Below are positions 22,160 to 32,178 of a stretch of DNA of 64,000 bases, piece by piece. Positions within the stretch are counted from its first letter, which is position 1, and every line of letters begins with the position of its first letter. Made by a program: the position numbers and the translations under genes. Source of the stretch: JBMNOI01 sp050942995. Lineage in GTDB: Bacteria; Chloroflexota; Anaerolineae; UBA1429. The stretch covers positions 4,043 to 68,042 of the forward strand of contig JBMNOI010000001.1 of assembly GCA_050942995.1 (NCBI GenBank), given 5' to 3'. The notes below the pieces were generated by a model. It did not search any database. It was not told the origin of the DNA and saw only the letters and a list, made by a program, of their open reading frames with translations.

Positions 22160-24526
22160 TCAGCCGACCCTTTCGAGCTTGGCATAGCTGGCGATGAGCT
22201 TTTTGATGCCGCGCCCCTCAAAGGCGACCGTTACCTCCTCATCGCCGTCGACGATTCGGCTCGAGACCACGATGCCGGTGCCGAAAATGGCGTGACGGAC
22301 CGACTCGCCCGGGCCAAACGTCGTCTCGTAGACGCGGGGGGTGGTCCTCGCCTCTGGCTCTTGCGCGTCGATGGGAAGGTGACCACGGGAACCGGGGCGG
22401 GACGGCCGGGATAACGAGGGGGCCGTTGCGGGCCGCCTTGAGCGTTGCGCGGGGGGCGCATCGCTCAGACGGGCGCGTTCCGCCGCCCGGCGCACCGCCT
22501 CTCGACGCCGGGAGATCAGATCGCGACGCTCCTGTCGCCCCATGGGTGCGCTACTACGGGAAGCCGTCGGAGGGGCCACAACACGCGACGCGCCGACGCC
22601 GTCCACGAGATGCTGCGGTAGTTCGGCCAGAAAGCGCGAGGGATCACGCACTTCGGAAGAGCCGAACAGCGTGCGCCGGAAGGCGCGCACCAGATAGAGC
22701 CGCTTGCGCGCACGGGTGATGCCCACATAGCAAAGACGTCGCTCCTCCTCCATCTGGTCGAGATCATCCATAGAGCGGGTGTGCGGGCAAATACCCTCCT
22801 CCATGCCGATGATAAAGACGTTGTCGAATTCGAGCCCTTTGGCCGCATGCAAGGTAAGCATGGTGACGGAGTCGGATTGCCAGTCCGCCTCGTCCACATC
22901 CGAGACGAGGCTGGCCTGCTCCAGAAAGAGGGGTAACGCCACAGCAGCGGGTGTGTCGGTGTAGCCGCCGGTCACCGAGAACAACTCGCGCACGTTGTTG
23001 ATCCGCTCCTCCCCCTCTTCGGTGCCGTCGCGTAAAAAGGTCACATAGTCGGTGCGATCCAGCAGCTTTTCCAGCAACTCGGAAAGGGTCTGTTCCTGCT
23101 GCAGATGGGTAAACTCGTCCAGCATGACGCCGAAATCATACAGCGCCCGACGGGCACGCCCGGTAAAGGGGGCCTCTTCTCCTCGCCCATCGCCGTTGCG
23201 GACCAGATGCAGCAGTGCGCCCCCCATGGAGAGCCCCAGGCGCGCGGACCATGCGGCCAACCGATCCATCGTGCCAGAGCCGATGCCGCGGGCGGGCACA
23301 TTGATGATGCGACGGAGGCTCACTTCATCGTCGGGATTATAGATGACTCGCAGATAGGCCAGCACATCCTTGATCTCGCGCCGATTGTAGAACCGCGTGC
23401 CCCCCACCAGCCGATAGCGCAGTCTTCGCTGGTTAAAGGCCTCTTCCACGGCGCGTGACTGGGCGTTGGTGCGGTACATGACGGCGAACTCGCCCAGAGG
23501 CTCGCCCTCGCGCGCCGCCAGCCGCTGAATCTCGTCGGCCACATAGCCGGCCTCTTCCCGCTCGTCATACGCCTCGACCACCCGAATACGAGTGCCGCGT
23601 TCGTTCTCGGTCCAGAGGTTCTTGGCCACACGGTGGTTGTTACGCGAGATGATGGCCTGCGCGGCATCCAGGATGGTCTGGGTAGAGCGATAGTTCTGTT
23701 CCAGCAGATACACCTGAGCGTCGGGGAAATCGGATCGGAAGCGCAACACATTGCGAAAATCGGCGCCACGCCAGGAGTAGATGCTCTGGTCCTCATCGCC
23801 CACCACAAAGACGTGGCGATGAGATTCGGCCAGGCGTCGGATGATCTCGTATTGAGCGCGATTGGTATCCTGAAACTCGTCCACCAGCACATGGCGATAG
23901 CGCTGCTGATAGCGCTCCAGCACCTCGGGATGATGATGCAGCAGCTCCGCTGTCTTGAGCAGCAGATCGTCGAAATCCAGGGCGTTGCTCTCGGCCTTGA
24001 GCGCCTCATACCGCTCAAAGACGCGGCCTATGGCCTCGTGCCAGTAGGTGGGCGGGCGATACTCGTCGACGGTGATGAAATCGTTCTTGGCCTGAGAGAT
24101 GACATTCTGCACCGCCCGGGGACGATAGACGGCCTTGTCCAGGTTCAAATCTTTGAGAATACGGGTAATGAGGCGTATCTGATCGTCATCGTCAAAGATG
24201 ACGAAATTGGCGCCCATGCCCAGATAGGACGCCTCGCGCCGCAAGATGCGCACGCAGGCCGCGTGAAAGGTGCCGATAGTCAACTGCCGTGTGTCGGTGC
24301 CGATCATCTCCTCCAGGCGGGAGATCATCTCACGGGCGGCCTTGTTGGTAAAGGTAACGGCCAGGATCTGATAGGGGCGAACGCCGAGTTCTCCGATGAG
24401 ATAGGCGATGCGATGCGTGAGCACACGCGTCTTGCCCGATCCGGGGCCGGCCAGCACCAGAATGGGGGCCTCGGCAGCACGGACGGCCTGAGCCTGGGCG
24501 GGGTCAAGTCCTTGCATCAAATCCAT
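22160..24526 (-). CDS. pcrA: ATP-dependent DNA helicase PcrA/UvrD
   Basis: Superfamily 1A 3'-5' helicase for nucleotide excision and mismatch repair and for removing proteins from DNA. Motifs in order: Q-motif GLDPAQAQAV, Walker A LAGPGSGKTRVL, Ia VTFTNKAAREM, Walker B LVDEFQDTN, III VGDEDQSIYSWRGA, IV LEQNYRST, V TLHAAKGLEFDNVFIIG, VI LCYVGITRARKRLYL. A basic C-terminal tail ends in a PcrA-like domain (VRHAIFGTGIVVS...KKLIASYAKL) that in PcrA contacts RNA polymerase. I take the start at MDLMQGLDP (788 residues), not the longer frame through the promoter region. Confidence 0.94.
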   Translation of the reverse strand: MDLMQGLDPAQAQAVRAAEAPILVLAGPGSGKTRVLTHRIAYLIGELGVRPYQILAVTFTNKAAREMISRLEEMIGTDTRQLTIGTFHAACVRILRREASYLGMGANFVIFDDDDQIRLITRILKDLNLDKAVYRPRAVQNVISQAKNDFITVDEYRPPTYWHEAIGRVFERYEALKAESNALDFDDLLLKTAELLHHHPEVLERYQQRYRHVLVDEFQDTNRAQYEIIRRLAESHRHVFVVGDEDQSIYSWRGADFRNVLRFRSDFPDAQVYLLEQNYRSTQTILDAAQAIISRNNHRVAKNLWTENERGTRIRVVEAYDEREEAGYVADEIQRLAAREGEPLGEFAVMYRTNAQSRAVEEAFNQRRLRYRLVGGTRFYNRREIKDVLAYLRVIYNPDDEVSLRRIINVPARGIGSGTMDRLAAWSARLGLSMGGALLHLVRNGDGRGEEAPFTGRARRALYDFGVMLDEFTHLQQEQTLSELLEKLLDRTDYVTFLRDGTEEGEERINNVRELFSVTGGYTDTPAAVALPLFLEQASLVSDVDEADWQSDSVTMLTLHAAKGLEFDNVFIIGMEEGICPHTRSMDDLDQMEEERRLCYVGITRARKRLYLVRAFRRTLFGSSEVRDPSRFLAELPQHLVDGVGASRVVAPPTASRSSAPMGRQERRDLISRRREAVRRAAERARLSDAPPAQRSRRPATAPSLSRPSRPGSRGHLPIDAQEPEARTTPRVYETTFGPGESVRHAIFGTGIVVSSRIVDGDEEVTVAFEGRGIKKLIASYAKLERVG

Positions 24527-24807
24527 CGGCGGCAACGCTCCATTGGTCGAACAAACGGGGACATAAAAGGATGCGCAGGGCATCCTGATAGAATCCAATC
24601 GATCATAACATGGACAGATAGGGGTGTCAAAAGGTGAACGCTCCGGACGGGCAGAGCGCGTTATATTCCCCTTGCTGATTGGAGATGGCACCCCCATGTT
24701 TTTTGCGCTCCTTAATCCTTCATTAGGCTATATTAATGCGTGCAACGTGCCACTTTCGGAGGACAATCCGAGCTTTGGCGCGGCCCTTTTTTATCTGGTA
24801 CGCGACC

Positions 24808-24836
24808 TTGCTTTTTACGTCCAAAGCCAATATAAT
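24808..24836 (+). promoter_or_regulatory. Promoter of the rpsA-like gene
   Basis: TTGCTT at 24808-24813, a 17-base spacer and TATAAT at 24831-24836. The start codon is only 35 bases further on. Confidence 0.75.
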
Positions 24837-24870
24837 ATGAACAGTCGGTATACTAATAAGGAGAGGAAGT

Positions 24871-26097
24871 GTGGAAGAACAGGGGATTTCAGCATTGCCA
24901 CTAGAAGGAGGTACGACTGCAGAGGAGTACGTCCATCCGATGTCCGAGCTCCTGGATGAAGAGTTTTCGCGGGTCGTTCCCGAACGTGGCGAGATCATCG
25001 AGGGAACTATCGTCAGCATTACTTCTTCCGAGGTCATGGTCGACATCGCCTGCAAATCCGAAGGGTTGGTGTCGTCCAGAGATCTGGAGCGTCTGGACCC
25101 AGAATATCGCCATTCTTTGAAGGTAGGCGATCGAGTTTGGGTGTACGTGGTAAGGCCCGAAGATGCCCAGGGCAATATCATCCTATCGCTCTCACGCGCC
25201 CAGATTGAGACGGACTGGCAAAAGGCTGCCGAAATTTTCGACGCGGGAGACATTATCGAAGAGGCCGTTGTGGGTGCCAACCGCGGTGGCTTGATCGTCA
25301 ATGTCGGCCGGGTGCGGGGTTTCGTGCCGGCGTCTCAGGTATACAGTGTGCGCCTTCCGGCGCAGGCCGATGATGCCGAGCGTGAGGAGCGGCTTAGCCA
25401 GGTAGTGGGCGACAAGCTCCACCTCAAGATCATTGAGCTGGATCGCCGTCGGAATCGGCTGATCCTCTCCGAGAGGGCGGCAACGCGCGAGTGGCGACAG
25501 GCACAAAAAGAGCGCCTGTTGGATGATCTGAAGGAAGGGGACATCCGTCGGGGTGTCGTCAGCAGTCTCTGTGATTTCGGTGCTTTTGTCGATCTGGGTG
25601 GGGCCGATGGCCTCGTCCACCTATCCGAGCTATCGTGGAGTCGCGTGGGGCATCCCAAAGAGGTGCTCAAGGTAGACCAAGAGGTCGACGTGTACGTGTT
25701 GGGCGTGGACAGAGAGCGACGCCGGATTGCGCTCAGCATCAAGCGACTCAAGCCCGAGCCCTGGAGCACGGTCACAGAGCGTTACCAGATCGGACAGGTG
25801 GTGACGGGCACCATTACCAATATCACGGACTTTGGCGCCTTTGCCCGCCTGGATGAGGACATCGAAGGTCTCATCCACATCTCCGAGCTTTCCGAGGAGC
25901 GGATCGACCATCCGAATGCAGTCGTAAAAGAAGGCGATGAGGTGACCGTCCGGATTATACGCATCGATCCCGACAGGCAGCGTATGGGATTGAGCATGCG
26001 GCGAGTCAATGATGACCCTTATTTTGAACAATATGACTGGGAAGAGTCAGATCAACTCGCAGAACCGGAAGACTCGGCAGAGGATAGCGAAAGCTAG
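24871..26097 (+). CDS. rpsA: Ribosomal protein S1-like, four S1 domains
   Basis: RNA-binding protein that docks mRNA on the 30S subunit. Four S1 repeats are seen, at about residues 40-105, 120-200, 220-290 and 305-375. The last two are the best conserved (CDFGAFVDLGGADGLVHLSELS and TDFGAFARLDEDIEGLIHISELS, each shown here only in part as DFGAF...GLVHLSEL). The acidic C-terminal tail (QLAEPEDSAEDSES) is typical. At 408 residues it is the short form common outside Proteobacteria. The start is GTG 24871 with AAGGAGAGGA upstream. It is a monocistronic unit by its promoter and downstream hairpin. Confidence 0.88.
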   Translation: MEEQGISALPLEGGTTAEEYVHPMSELLDEEFSRVVPERGEIIEGTIVSITSSEVMVDIACKSEGLVSSRDLERLDPEYRHSLKVGDRVWVYVVRPEDAQGNIILSLSRAQIETDWQKAAEIFDAGDIIEEAVVGANRGGLIVNVGRVRGFVPASQVYSVRLPAQADDAEREERLSQVVGDKLHLKIIELDRRRNRLILSERAATREWRQAQKERLLDDLKEGDIRRGVVSSLCDFGAFVDLGGADGLVHLSELSWSRVGHPKEVLKVDQEVDVYVLGVDRERRRIALSIKRLKPEPWSTVTERYQIGQVVTGTITNITDFGAFARLDEDIEGLIHISELSEERIDHPNAVVKEGDEVTVRIIRIDPDRQRMGLSMRRVNDDPYFEQYDWEESDQLAEPEDSAEDSES

Positions 26098-26326
26098 GTA
26101 GAGCAATCGAGCAGGCCGGCGAGATCAAACGGGGCTGCGGTCGAGCATTAGCGCTTGCCGCATCCCCGATTTTCGCAGGGGCTGCATCTGTTTTTCATCT
26201 CTGGCGAGACTGTGTCCGCGGGTTGTGACGACTCGGCCGACAATTGGTCGATTCAGGCAGCCCGCCACTCAGCCATCGCTCGCTGCGGTTGTACATCGCT
26301 TGCACGTTCTGGTTGGGGGCCGGTGT

Positions 26327-26348
26327 GGGGGTGCACTGCCCCCTTTTT
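26327..26348 (+). terminator. Terminator between rpsA and clpC
   Basis: GGGGG, a 7-base loop, CCCCC and five T. Confidence 0.65.
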
Positions 26349-26422
26349 GTATTATGGCGCGTCGTTGGACAGGTGCATTGAGGCTGATTTCATCATGGAA
26401 CTCTGAGCTATCATTCTACGTA

Positions 26423-26428
26423 TATAAT
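26423..26428 (+). promoter_or_regulatory. Candidate -10 element for clpC
   Basis: TATAAT at 26423-26428, about 105 bases before the clpC start; the -35 region is poor, so an activator or alternative sigma factor may help. Confidence 0.4.
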
Positions 26429-26532
26429 GTGTAGAGTATATCGTCACTCTTATTGATAGACAACAACAGCTTCTCAGCGGCTCATACAGGCAAAAGAAGC
26501 GTTCTATAGGTTGTATGAAAGCAAGGTGAATC

Positions 26533-29016
26533 ATGGCTGATAAATTTGACCGCTTTACCAAGCGCGCGCGCCAATCGCTGAGCATCGCTCAGGAGGAGGC
26601 CCGGCGACTGAACCATGCTTATATCGGCACCGAGCATCTGCTCCTCGGCTTGATGCGTGAGGAAGAGGGCATTGCTTCCCGTGTGCTTGTGGATCTGGGG
26701 CTGTCGCTGGCGCAGGTGCGTCGTGCTGTGGAGAGGATGGTCGGCCGCGGTGAACAGGCCCCAGCCAATCTGCAGCTGGCAGATCAGACCAAGCGGGTTA
26801 TTGAACTGGCGGTAGAAGAGGCCAAGCGACTGGGCAACCAGTTTATCGGGACGGAGCATCTGCTCCTGGCGATTGTGCGCGTGCCCGATTCGATGGCCAC
26901 GTCCATCTTGCAGAGCCTGAACGTCAACCGCGAGATTGTGCGCCGTCGCGTCATGAACCTGATGCGTCAGGATTCGACGCCGTCGAGTACCACTCAGCAG
27001 CAACGGCCACAGAGTAAAGAGAAATCGATGCTGGAGCAACTCGGCGTGGACCTGACCGAGCTCGCTCGAGCCGGACAGCTGGACCCTGTGGTGGGGCGCC
27101 AGAAAGAGATCGAACGGGTGATCCAAATCCTGGCCCGCCGCACCAAGAATAACCCGGCGCTTATCGGTGAGCCCGGCGTAGGCAAGACGGCCATCGTCGA
27201 AGGGCTGGCCCAGCGTATCATCGCCGGCCGTGTACCGCACGACCTGCAGGGCAAGCGCGTGATTCGCCTTGATGTCGGATCGCTGGTGGCCGGGACGATG
27301 TATCGCGGGCAGTTCGAAGAGCGGCTCAAGCGCGTCATCGACGAGATCAAATCGTCGGACACGGTGCTCTTTATCGACGAGCTGCACATGCTGGTAGGCG
27401 CGGGCGCCGCCGGCAGCGCAGTAGACGCCGCCAACATCCTCAAGCCGGCGCTGTCTCGAGGTGAACTGCAGACCATCGGCGCCACCACGCTGGATGAGTA
27501 TCGCAAGCACATCGAGAGTGATGCGGCGCTGGAGCGGCGCTTCCAGCCGGTGTTTGTGGACGAGCCCTCGGTGGATGAGACCATCGCCATTCTGAGGGGC
27601 GTGCGGAACCGGTACGAGGAGCACCACCAGCTCAAGATCACTGACGAGGCCCTGGAGGCCGCGGCGCGGCTGGCCGCACGTTACGTGCCCGACCGCTTCC
27701 TGCCCGACAAGGCCATCGACCTGGTCGATGAGGCATCTTCTCGCGTGCGCGTGTTCAAGGTGCTGCACGAGGCCGAAGAGGCGTTAAAGAGCGGCCAGAT
27801 GACGATGGAAGAGGGTGAGGAACTGGACGTGGAGGTGGGAGTACGGCCTCCTCAGGTTCCGTCGCTCGAGGTTGATGATGAGCTGCGCTTTATGGCCGAT
27901 CAGCTCGGGCTGGATATGCCCGTGGCCGAGCCGACCACACTGCGAGTAACGGCCGGCGACATCGCCGAGATCGTCTCCATGTGGACCGGCGTGCCGGTGG
28001 TGAACATTGCGCAGGAAGAGTCGCTGCGTCTGCTCAAGATGGAAGAAGAGCTGCACAAGCGTATCGTGGGGCAGGACGAGGGCATCAAGGCGCTGGCCAA
28101 GTCGGTCCGGCGCGCCCGTGCCGGCCTGAAGGACCCGAACCGCCCGATCGGCTCGTTCATCTTTCTGGGACCCACCGGTGTGGGCAAGACCGAGCTGTGC
28201 AAGGCGCTGGCCGAGTTCATGTTCGGCAGCGAGGAAGCCCTGCTTCAGCTCGACATGTCCGAGTTTATGGAACGGCATAGCATCTCGCGTCTGGTGGGCG
28301 CGCCTCCGGGATATGTAGGCTATGAGGAGGCCGGCCAGTTGACCGAGGCGATCCGTCGCCGGCCGTACACGGTGGTAGTGTTCGACGAGATCGAAAAGGC
28401 CCACCCCGAGGCATTCAATATCCTCCTCCAGATCATGGAAGAGGGACAATTGACCGACGCCAAGGGACACAAGGTGGACTTTCGTAATACCATCATCATC
28501 CTGACCTCGAACGTGGGTAGTGGGGTCATCGCCCACGATGCGTCGCTGGGCTTTTCCACACTGCCCCCCGAAGAGTCGGCCGAGGCGGACTATCGGGATA
28601 TGAAGAACAAGCTGATGAAGGAACTGCGGCGGCTGTTCCGTCCCGAATTCCTGAACCGCGTGGATGAGATCGTCGTGTTCCACGAGCTGACTCGTGAGCA
28701 TATCGAGCAGATCGTCGACATCCAGTTTGCCCGTCTCAACGATCGACTGGCAGAGCATCAGATCACCGTGCAGTGCACGGAAGAGGGTTGCGAGCTGCTG
28801 GTGGAAGAGGGCTTTGATCCGCAGTACGGAGCCCGTCCGCTGCGTCGAGCGATGCAGCGCCTGATCGAGGATCCGCTGGCCGAGAAGATGCTCGAGGGAG
28901 CCTTCAAGGACGGCGACACGGTGCTGGTGGATGCCGAGAACGGACATGTCGTCTTTAGATCCGTCGACAAGGCCGACGAGCCGGCCCGGTTGCTCTCCGG
29001 GGAAGAACGGCATTAA
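26533..29016 (+). CDS. clpC: ClpC-type AAA+ unfoldase
   Basis: Hsp100 unfoldase feeding substrates to ClpP. An N-terminal double Clp repeat ([12 protein letters not shown] and [12 protein letters not shown]) is followed by AAA-1 with Walker [10 protein letters not shown] (Lys218) and Walker [14 protein letters not shown]-2 has GPTGVGKTE and [12 protein letters not shown]. The C-terminal D2-small domain includes [19 protein letters not shown]. An LGF tripeptide in the D2 loop (DASLGFS) fits the ClpP-docking loop. The stretch between the AAA modules (about 410-470) is Glu-rich and lacks a recognisable UVR motif, unlike Bacillus ClpC. Followed two bases later by radA. Confidence 0.92.
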   Translation: MADKFDRFTKRARQSLSIAQEEARRLNHAYIGTEHLLLGLMREEEGIASRVLVDLGLSLAQVRRAVERMVGRGEQAPANLQLADQTKRVIELAVEEAKRLGNQFIGTEHLLLAIVRVPDSMATSILQSLNVNREIVRRRVMNLMRQDSTPSSTTQQQRPQSKEKSMLEQLGVDLTELARAGQLDPVVGRQKEIERVIQILARRTKNNPALIGEPGVGKTAIVEGLAQRIIAGRVPHDLQGKRVIRLDVGSLVAGTMYRGQFEERLKRVIDEIKSSDTVLFIDELHMLVGAGAAGSAVDAANILKPALSRGELQTIGATTLDEYRKHIESDAALERRFQPVFVDEPSVDETIAILRGVRNRYEEHHQLKITDEALEAAARLAARYVPDRFLPDKAIDLVDEASSRVRVFKVLHEAEEALKSGQMTMEEGEELDVEVGVRPPQVPSLEVDDELRFMADQLGLDMPVAEPTTLRVTAGDIAEIVSMWTGVPVVNIAQEESLRLLKMEEELHKRIVGQDEGIKALAKSVRRARAGLKDPNRPIGSFIFLGPTGVGKTELCKALAEFMFGSEEALLQLDMSEFMERHSISRLVGAPPGYVGYEEAGQLTEAIRRRPYTVVVFDEIEKAHPEAFNILLQIMEEGQLTDAKGHKVDFRNTIIILTSNVGSGVIAHDASLGFSTLPPEESAEADYRDMKNKLMKELRRLFRPEFLNRVDEIVVFHELTREHIEQIVDIQFARLNDRLAEHQITVQCTEEGCELLVEEGFDPQYGARPLRRAMQRLIEDPLAEKMLEGAFKDGDTVLVDAENGHVVFRSVDKADEPARLLSGEERH

Positions 29017-29018
29017 TT

Positions 29019-30455
29019 ATGGCAAGAGGACACACCCGCTTTGTTTGCCAGAATTGCGGGGCGACCCAGCCACGATGGATGGGTCGATGTCCTGAATGTA
29101 ATGAGTGGAACACGATGGTTGAAACCGTAGTGGAATCTCCATCGCATTCCACTCTACTGGCTCCATCGCACGGGCATGCGCAGCCGAATCAGGCACGCCC
29201 TCTATCGGATATTCCGGCAGACGGGCACCGGCGCATGCCCGTGCCTGTGGGTGAGCTGAGCCGCGTGTTGGGCGGCGGCATTGTGCCCGGCGGCGTCACC
29301 CTGGTCGGTGGCGACCCCGGCATCGGCAAGTCCACCCTTCTGCTTCAGCTTGCCGGCTTGATGGGCATGGACGGTGCTCCTTCGCTCTATATATCGGGTG
29401 AAGAGTCGCTGCAACAGGTCAAGCTCCGCGCCGAACGGCTGGGCATTCACTCGCCTCATCTTTATGTCCTCTCAGAGACCAGTCTGGAACAGATTCTGGC
29501 CCAGATCGAGGCCGTGCGCCCGCGACTGGCCATCGTAGACTCGGTGCAGTCGATCTATACCGAGAACCTGACCTCGTCGGCGGGAAGTGTCAGCCAGGTC
29601 AAAGAGTGTGCCACATCGCTGCTGCGATTGGCCAAGGCCCTCGAGATTCCCGTGTTTCTGGTAGGCCATGTCACCAAGGCCGGCGCCATCGCCGGACCGA
29701 GGGTACTGGAACATATTGTAGACACGGTGCTACAGCTCGAGGGCGAACGCTTTCACGCCTATCGCCTGCTACGCAGCGTCAAGAACCGCTTCGGCTCGAC
29801 CAATGAGGTGGGTGTGTTCGAGATGTGCGAGACGGGCATGGTCGAAGTGCCCAACCCCTCTCAGGTGTTTCTGGAGGAGCGGCTGGGGAGCGCCACCGGC
29901 TCGGCAGTTGCCGTAACCATGGAGGGCACCCGCCCCATCCTGGTAGAGATTCAGGCGCTGGTGAGCAAAGCCGGGCTGGATCATCCACGGCGCACTACCA
30001 ACGGAGTGGACATGAACCGTCTGCTGCTGCTGGCCGCGGTGCTTACCAAGCGCGTGGGGCTTCGCCTGGGCGATCAGGACATCTTTGTGAATGTGGTGGG
30101 CGGACTGCGCGTACACGAGCCGGCTGTGGACCTGGCCATCGCCGCCGCCATCGCCTCCAGCTACTATAACCGCCCCGTGCCCGATGACCTGGCCATATTT
30201 GGGGAGGTGGGCCTGGCCGGAGAGCTGCGCAGCGTGGGCCAGAGCGATCGTCGCCTGCGTGAGGCGGCCAAGCTCGGATTCAAGCGCGCCCTCATGCCCC
30301 GCTTGAGAGATAAGCGAGGCATCGAATCCGGCGGCATGCAGCCCCTTACCGCCCGCTCGCTAGCCGAAGCCATGAGCATGGCCCTCGGACGCGGCGCCGG
30401 ATCCGATGGACGATCACCCCGGCGGGACGAAACGCCCGATGAGACTGAGGAATAA
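29019..30455 (+). CDS. radA: DNA repair protein RadA (Sms)
   Basis: RecA-like motor that promotes branch migration in recombination. The N-terminal C4 zinc finger is FVCQNCGATQPRWMGRCPEC. It has Walker A GGDPGIGKST near residue 100, the RadA-specific KNRFGSTNEVG near 255, and a C-terminal Lon-like domain (LAIAAAIASSYYNRPVPDD, then FGEVGLAGELR). The 478-residue length is normal. The start codon is two bases after the clpC stop, a clpC-radA pairing also seen in Firmicutes, so they share a transcript. The promoter of an RNA locus follows directly. Confidence 0.95.
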   Translation: MARGHTRFVCQNCGATQPRWMGRCPECNEWNTMVETVVESPSHSTLLAPSHGHAQPNQARPLSDIPADGHRRMPVPVGELSRVLGGGIVPGGVTLVGGDPGIGKSTLLLQLAGLMGMDGAPSLYISGEESLQQVKLRAERLGIHSPHLYVLSETSLEQILAQIEAVRPRLAIVDSVQSIYTENLTSSAGSVSQVKECATSLLRLAKALEIPVFLVGHVTKAGAIAGPRVLEHIVDTVLQLEGERFHAYRLLRSVKNRFGSTNEVGVFEMCETGMVEVPNPSQVFLEERLGSATGSAVAVTMEGTRPILVEIQALVSKAGLDHPRRTTNGVDMNRLLLLAAVLTKRVGLRLGDQDIFVNVVGGLRVHEPAVDLAIAAAIASSYYNRPVPDDLAIFGEVGLAGELRSVGQSDRRLREAAKLGFKRALMPRLRDKRGIESGGMQPLTARSLAEAMSMALGRGAGSDGRSPRRDETPDETEE

Positions 30456-30490
30456 AAACTGAAAAAGGCAGATACACGGAGTAATACTCG

Positions 30491-30519
30491 TTGACAGATC
30501 CCATTCGTTATGATACTAT
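30491..30519 (+). promoter_or_regulatory. Strong promoter of a non-coding RNA locus
   Basis: TTGACA at 30491-30496, a 17-base spacer and TACTAT at 30514-30519. The -10 box is identical to that of the RNA at 7919. Confidence 0.8.
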
Positions 30520-30521
30520 GG

Positions 30522-30879
30522 GCCTGGAAGCTGATGATGACTCGACTCAGGTCGGCGACATCGAAAAGGTCATAGAGCGGAACCGAGTCATCGAACCCTC
30601 CCGTTTTGGTCGGTCACCTGCCACCGCATCAAGTTACTCGGACGCATACGCGTAATGGATTCCTATGGCAATGGGGCCAGAGCCGGCTTCGGATGCGATG
30701 TAACCCGGGTATACACAAGGATACGCCATGGTATGGCCTGCCTTTCAGAGGCCCAGGCCTGTCGAACCACCGCCTGCAGGCAATGCATGTTGTACGATCT
30801 CGGAGATGGTTGCTGGCCGTTGCGTAGTTCCAGGTATTCGCTCTCTATCGGGTGTGCGGTGTGACGCACACCTTTTTTT
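30522..30879 (+). ncRNA. Structured RNA or long leader with its own terminator (unrecognised)
   Basis: No convincing ORF. The 5' region around 30523-30529 (CCTGGAA) is complementary to 30828-30834 (TTCCAGG). A 9-bp helix GATGACTCG/CGAGTCATC closes a hairpin around 30535-30595. Other GC-rich inverted stretches follow. A textbook terminator ends it at 30851-30879 (GGTGTGCG/CGCACACC, seven T). It could be a trans-acting RNA or a terminating leader for the PIN-TRAM gene 240 bases downstream. It shows no clear sequence likeness to the tandem RNAs at 7.9-8.7 kb. The exact 5' end is uncertain. Confidence 0.55.
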
Positions 30880-31116
30880 GTCCGGTTTCGCACCCGTTCG
30901 TCTCGAAACGGGGGTGTTCTCGACGGCGCCACAAGATATCATCTCGAACAATCGCTGCTGCGCCCGATGTGATCGCCTGCGGGCGCAGCGGATCGCTTTT
31001 CCCGGCATATATGGCATGAGGAAAGGAGGTGCAGCTTAATCGGGTAAGGGATGCACTCTACACGGCCTACCGGGTCGGTCGTGCATCGAAAAGTCAGGAT
31101 GTCAGGAGGAGCATTC

Positions 31117-32175
31117 ATGTCTGTTCATACCATCCTGCGCCTATCAGTGACCTGTATTATCGCCCTCCTTGGCTGGAAATTGGGGCTGGTGCTCTCCAAG
31201 TGGGCCTCGCTTGCCAGGCTTCCCATCACCAGGGGGTATTATCCTTTTATTATCACACTGCTGGGCGCCATGGTCGGCTTTGTGGCCGCACCGTATCTCA
31301 CCGTCGTTCCCTATCGGGCGCTGCGCCACCGTATCCGTCATATTCCGGCGCGCGCGCTAATTATGGGTCTCATCGGCCTGTTTGTAGGCCTGGTTATCGC
31401 CGCTCTGTTCGCCCTGCCCCTCTCCATGTTGCCGGGGAGGTGGGGGTATGTTACGCCGCTGGCCGCCGCCTTTATATTTGGCGGTCTGGGCGCCATGATC
31501 ATGATCATCCGTGATAAGGACATCCTCAACCTTCTGGGGTTGTTCATCGCTCGAGATGGTATTCGGGGTCGCCGCGATGTGGTGTTGCTGGATACCAGCG
31601 TCATCATCGACGGGCGTGTGGCCGACATACGCCAGACCGGCTTTATCAACGGCACCCTGTTGATTCCCCGCTTTGTACTGGACGAGCTACAGCATATCGC
31701 CGACTCGGCCGACGTATTGCGTCGCAACCGTGGCCGGCGAGGGCTGGATATCCTCAACAAGATGCAAAAGGATGACCGCATCCCCATCGAAATCATCGAG
31801 AAGGATGTGCCGGACATCCGCGAAGTCGACGGTAAACTCGTACGCCTGGCGCAGGAGTTGCATTGCCCGGTGCTCACCAACGACTATAACCTGAATCGGG
31901 TGGCCGAGTTGCAGGGCGTTCAGGTGCTCAACGTCAACGAACTGGCCAACGCCATCAAGGTGGTAGTGCTGCCGGGCGAAACGATGCGCGTGCAGATCAT
32001 CCAGGAGGGCAAGGAAACAGGCCAGGGCGTGGGCTATCTGGATGACGGCACCATGGTCGTGGTAGAGGATGGCCGTCGACACATCGGTCAGAACGTCGAG
32101 GTAACGGTGACGCGGGTGCTGCAAACCGTCGCCGGCCGTATGATCTTTGGGCAGATTCAGGATGGACGAAAATAA
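31117..32175 (+). CDS. Membrane-anchored PIN-TRAM domain protein (YacL-like)
   Basis: 352 residues. Four hydrophobic segments fill the first 140 residues. They are followed by a PIN nuclease domain (VVLLDTSVIIDGRVADI, LDELQHIADS, LTNDYNLNRVA with its acidic residues) and a C-terminal TRAM RNA-binding domain (QIIQEGKETGQGVGYLDDG). This is the YacL architecture found beside tRNA synthetase genes. It probably degrades RNA at the membrane. Start ATG 31117 follows CAGGAGGA; longer frames begin in unconserved sequence. The gltX start is four bases after the stop. Confidence 0.88.
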   Translation: MSVHTILRLSVTCIIALLGWKLGLVLSKWASLARLPITRGYYPFIITLLGAMVGFVAAPYLTVVPYRALRHRIRHIPARALIMGLIGLFVGLVIAALFALPLSMLPGRWGYVTPLAAAFIFGGLGAMIMIIRDKDILNLLGLFIARDGIRGRRDVVLLDTSVIIDGRVADIRQTGFINGTLLIPRFVLDELQHIADSADVLRRNRGRRGLDILNKMQKDDRIPIEIIEKDVPDIREVDGKLVRLAQELHCPVLTNDYNLNRVAELQGVQVLNVNELANAIKVVVLPGETMRVQIIQEGKETGQGVGYLDDGTMVVVEDGRRHIGQNVEVTVTRVLQTVAGRMIFGQIQDGRK

Positions 32176-32178
32176 CGG

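Larger units (their letters stand above)
26098..26532 (+). other. 435-base intergenic region between rpsA and clpC
   Basis: Holds a hairpin at 26128-26166 (CGGGG/CCCCG with TGCGG/CCGCA), a terminator at 26327-26348 and a likely -10 box before clpC. Nothing else recognisable. I looked for CtsR heptads and a CIRCE element before clpC and found none. Confidence 0.5.

Noticed and set aside
26098..26532. CtsR or CIRCE operator before clpC
   Set aside because: No AGTCAAA heptads and no TTAGCACTC-N9-GAGTGCTAA element.
31029..31514. GTG-started frame with a strong Shine-Dalgarno (AAGGAGGTG) before the PIN-TRAM gene
   Set aside because: After about 25 codons it overlaps the well-supported PIN-TRAM frame and shows no conserved features. 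The Shine-Dalgarno may serve a short leader peptide, but nothing supports that.
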